From Aquificales bacterium (GTDB taxonomy: Bacteria > Aquificota > Aquificia > Aquificales > QOAS01), in contig JALVTI010000172.1 in the NCBI GenBank assembly GCA_027035985.1, forward strand, positions 1 through 15,188: a stretch of DNA of 15,188 bases. Direction: 5' to 3'. This document shows positions 13,144 through 15,188 of the stretch, in pieces (within the stretch, counting starts at the first letter, position 1; each line of letters begins with the position of its first letter). A model generated the notes under the pieces. It worked only from the letters and a program-made list of their open reading frames with translations, had not been told where the DNA came from and did not search any database. The position numbers and the translations under genes were made by a program.

Positions 13144-14007
13144 ATGAAAATAGTTGTAGCCGGCGGGAGTGGTTTTATAGGTTCCCACATAGTTAGGAGA
13201 TTTTTGAAAGAACCCACCAATAGGGTTTGGGTATTGACAAGAGACCCAAAGAGGGCGGCTCTAAAATTTCCCCACGAAGAGGTCGACTTTATAGACCTCT
13301 CCAAAGGGTGGGAATTTGTAAAAGGTGCCTTTGAGGAGATACAACCCAATGTGGTGGTGAATTCGGTCGGTATCCTCTACGAGGACGAAAAAAACACCTA
13401 CCAAAAGGCGCACGTGGAGTTTACAAAAAACCTTGTAGAGGCTTCTAAATTGGTATACCCCCAAAGGTTTATCCATATTTCCGCCTGTGGGGTTGGAAGA
13501 AATCCTTACAGCTCCTATTTCCGAACGAAGTTAAAGGCGGAGGAGGCGGTAATCCTCTCGGGGTTGCCTTACACGATTTTTAGACCTTCGATAGTTATGG
13601 GTAGGGGTCAACTGCTCTCCAAACAACTGAGAGAAAAGGCTAAATTTGCGCCCGTTATAGCGGTTCCAAAAACCCGCGTTCAACCTTTGCACGTGGAGGA
13701 CTTAGCCGATGCGGTATACCTATCCGCGGAGCGGGAAAACCTCAAAAACAAAATTTGCGAAGTGGGAGGGGAGCAAATCCTATCCATGGGCGAATTTATG
13801 CGGAGGGTTCTTAAGCTCCTCGGTATGGAAAAACCGGTTGTAGAACTCCCATGGTGGGCTTTTATACCACTTTTGCCACTCCTAAAGGTAATGGGTGTAA
13901 TGACGTGGGAGCAACTTATGATGGTTAGAACGGAAAATATTTGCCCCGACAACTGTTTGCCTAAAATCCTTCCCGCCTTGAGGAACCCCTTCGATATCGA
14001 ACTTTAG
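13144..14007 (+). CDS. NAD(P)-binding SDR protein, NDUFA9/YbjT-like
   Basis: The 287-residue product is an atypical or extended short-chain dehydrogenase. Its Rossmann signature GGSGFIGSH (7-15) starts right at the N-terminus; VVNSVGILYED (71-81) is the mid-fold strand. YFRTK (125-129) supplies the YxxxK catalytic pair, and RPSIVMGRGQ and PLHVEDLADAV are typical of the complex-I NDUFA9 and YbjT-like groups. A hydrophobic stretch WWAFIPLLPLLKVMGVM (237-253) may touch a membrane. The substrate is unknown. ATG 13144 has no ribosome binding site; the region before it is A/T-rich. It is the last gene before the CRISPR array. Confidence 0.85.
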   Translation: MKIVVAGGSGFIGSHIVRRFLKEPTNRVWVLTRDPKRAALKFPHEEVDFIDLSKGWEFVKGAFEEIQPNVVVNSVGILYEDEKNTYQKAHVEFTKNLVEASKLVYPQRFIHISACGVGRNPYSSYFRTKLKAEEAVILSGLPYTIFRPSIVMGRGQLLSKQLREKAKFAPVIAVPKTRVQPLHVEDLADAVYLSAERENLKNKICEVGGEQILSMGEFMRRVLKLLGMEKPVVELPWWAFIPLLPLLKVMGVMTWEQLMMVRTENICPDNCLPKILPALRNPFDIEL

Positions 14008-14046
14008 GGGGGGTTTGTTTCTTCTTCCGACCTTTTAGCGGTTGGG

Positions 14047-14120
14047 TGTTTTTGATTTTTCCTTTGATGGATGGGGAATGTTTTGATTTTTTCCTTTCAA
14101 AGGGTTTGTTTTTTTGAAAG
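14047..14120. repeat. T-rich region with tandem 21-nt imperfect copies
   Basis: In the 158-nt gap between the SDR gene and the array, two imperfect 21-nt direct copies lie at 14047-14067 and 14079-14099, sharing TTGATTTTT and TTCCTTT, with a 32-nt period. The second merges into an inverted pair CTTTCA (14094-14099) / TGAAAG (14115-14120) with a T7 run inside its loop. No reading frame or terminator is convincing here. Confidence 0.4.
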
Positions 14121-14165
14121 TTTGTTGGTTAGGGGATTGTGATTAACTTTTGAAGGATATTTTTA

Positions 14166-14978
14166 GTCTCAAAACCCTTATAGGGACATAACAACTAGAC
14201 CAAGTCTGCATCTTCAACCGCGCCCTAACCGAGTTTCAATCCCTTCTAGGAACATAACAACTAGCGATAGCCAGCGGAGCTATTGCGTAGATGATGAGTT
14301 TCAATCCCTTTTAGGGACATAAAAACACCAGCTAAAAGCCCTTACACCCCCCACCAAAGACCAGTTTCAATCCCTTCTAGGGGCATAAAAACCAAGTATG
14401 CTAACTACGACGATATACATCTAAGATTGTTTCAATCCCTTATAGGGACATAACAACTGGCAATTCTTAGCGCGTTAACCGTGCTAAAATCGAGTTTCAA
14501 TCCCTTATAGGGACATAACAACATGTTAAATAGTCGTATTATAGAAAAGAAGCCAACCAGTTTCAATCCCTTATAGGGACATAAAAACTAGACGAAGGAG
14601 AAGTTCAAGAGATTTCCAGCGGTTGTTTCAATCCCTTATAAGGACATAAAAACTCCTCCGCAATAACTCCCAGCTCGCGGATAAAAAAGTTTCAATCCCT
14701 TATAAGGACATAAAAACTCTTAAGAAGAGAACGGATGGGTAAAGGGCTATATTGTTTCAATCCCTTATAAGGACATAAAAACCAGCCCCAAACTCCCCCT
14801 AAAAAACTTGAGAAAAAAAGTTTCAATCCCTTATAAGGACATAAAAACCGCATATGGGGAAACATTGAGGAAAAAGTATCCCGAGTTTCAATCCCTTATA
14901 AGGACATAAAAACTAGAATTCTTTGTATTTCTTTCTCCTTTTCTGGATAGTTTCAATCCCTTATAAGGACATAAAAAC
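14166..14978 (-). CRISPR. CRISPR array, 12 repeats plus a decayed terminal repeat, 12 spacers
   Basis: On the plus strand the 29-nt repeat runs from GTTTCAATCCC to ACATAAAAAC. Repeats start at 14233, 14298, 14364, 14429, 14494, 14560, 14625, 14689, 14754, 14820, 14885 and 14950; a decayed copy lies at 14166-14195. The twelve spacers are 35-37 nt and all differ. The six rightmost repeats are identical, and variation grows to the left. On the minus strand the repeat ends ATTGAAAC, the usual 5' handle of mature crRNAs in type I-B and III systems, so transcription should run right to left. Decay at the left (trailer) end and the leader promoter at the right agree. Subtype cannot be fixed without cas genes, which are not in the window. 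Spacer origins are unknown. Confidence 0.97.
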
Positions 14979-15188
14979 CAAGGTGAGTCCGACCATATTA
15001 AGTTGTCAAGGAACCCAACCCCTACTTGGGTCTAAAGAATATCAAAACCACCAAAGGGTGTCAAGTAAAAATTGAACTTTCCGGTCAACCCTATATTGAC
15101 ATTAATTTTCCGGGGTGTGCCCTTTCGTTGGAACTCTAAGGTGAAATCCAATCCTGCAAAAGTTTTTTGCCAACTTTCAATCCTTAAC
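14979..15188 (-). promoter_or_regulatory. CRISPR leader with promoter
   Basis: The region right of the last clean repeat has no plausible gene. On the minus strand it holds a strong promoter: -35 TTGACA (15064-15059), a 17-nt spacer, and -10 TATTCT (15041-15036), giving a start near 15029 and about 50 nt of transcribed leader before the first repeat. Two CCGGAAA copies in minus orientation lie further upstream (about 15107-15113 and 15078-15084), and TTGAC recurs three times. Leaders often hold such repeated motifs for adaptation or promoter control; that use here is inferred. Confidence 0.7.

Noticed and set aside
14100..14120. T-run at 14105-14115 as a terminator of the SDR gene
   Set aside because: The T-run lies inside the loop of the CTTTCA/TGAAAG pair rather than after a GC-rich stem.
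14979..15188. A cas gene fragment at the right edge
   Set aside because: No frame of useful length or recognisable motif is present; the stretch looks like leader DNA.

Overview
The window looks like chromosomal DNA of a thermophilic bacterium, most likely an Aquificota (Aquifex relatives). The best evidence is NusG, which carries the extra domain between its NGN and KOW parts that is known from Aquifex aeolicus, and its sequence resembles that protein closely. Other hints are the zinc-ribbon S14, heavy use of AGG/AGA and ATA codons, Lys/Glu-rich proteins, a tRNA without an encoded CCA, and an I-B/III-type CRISPR repeat. Species and family cannot be fixed from the sequence alone.

Layout. (1) 11-83: a tRNA with CAU anticodon on the minus strand, with a clear promoter, divergent from what follows. 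(2) 211-5179: a tight spc-type ribosomal operon on the plus strand: rplN, rplX, rplE, rpsN, rpsH, rplF, rplR, rpsE, rpmD, a foreign-looking coiled-coil membrane protein gene, then rplO. (3) 5241-7208: folP, a 30-residue membrane peptide gene, and def, all plus strand. (4) 8463-7205: a minus-strand operon of secG, an unknown membrane-anchored protein, and a SpoVG-like protein. (5) 8500-11693: secE, nusG, rplK, rplA, rplJ, rplL. (6) 11698-14007: nth (minus), purN (plus) and an NDUFA9-like SDR gene (plus). (7) 14166-14978: a CRISPR array of 12 good repeats plus one decayed terminal repeat, transcribed leftward, with its leader and a good promoter at the right edge. No cas genes lie inside the window.

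Most of the window serves protein synthesis and export: ribosomal proteins, the NusG transcription factor, peptide deformylase and two of the three SecYEG subunits. The usual partners secY, adk, map and infA after rplO, and rpoB/rpoC after rplL, are absent, so both classic operons have been cut and placed near each other. Intergenic gaps are tiny and classical intrinsic terminators are nearly absent. Ribosomal genes have strong GGAGG-type ribosome binding sites. Several others (folP, def, secE, purN, the SDR gene) have none, which may mean leaderless or nearly leaderless mRNAs.

The points most worth a second look are the coiled-coil gene inside the ribosomal operon, an L30 about twice the normal length, the secG/unknown/SpoVG-like operon, possible competing RNA structures that mask two ribosome binding sites, and repeat variants in the CRISPR array that mostly keep the crRNA hairpin intact on the minus strand only.
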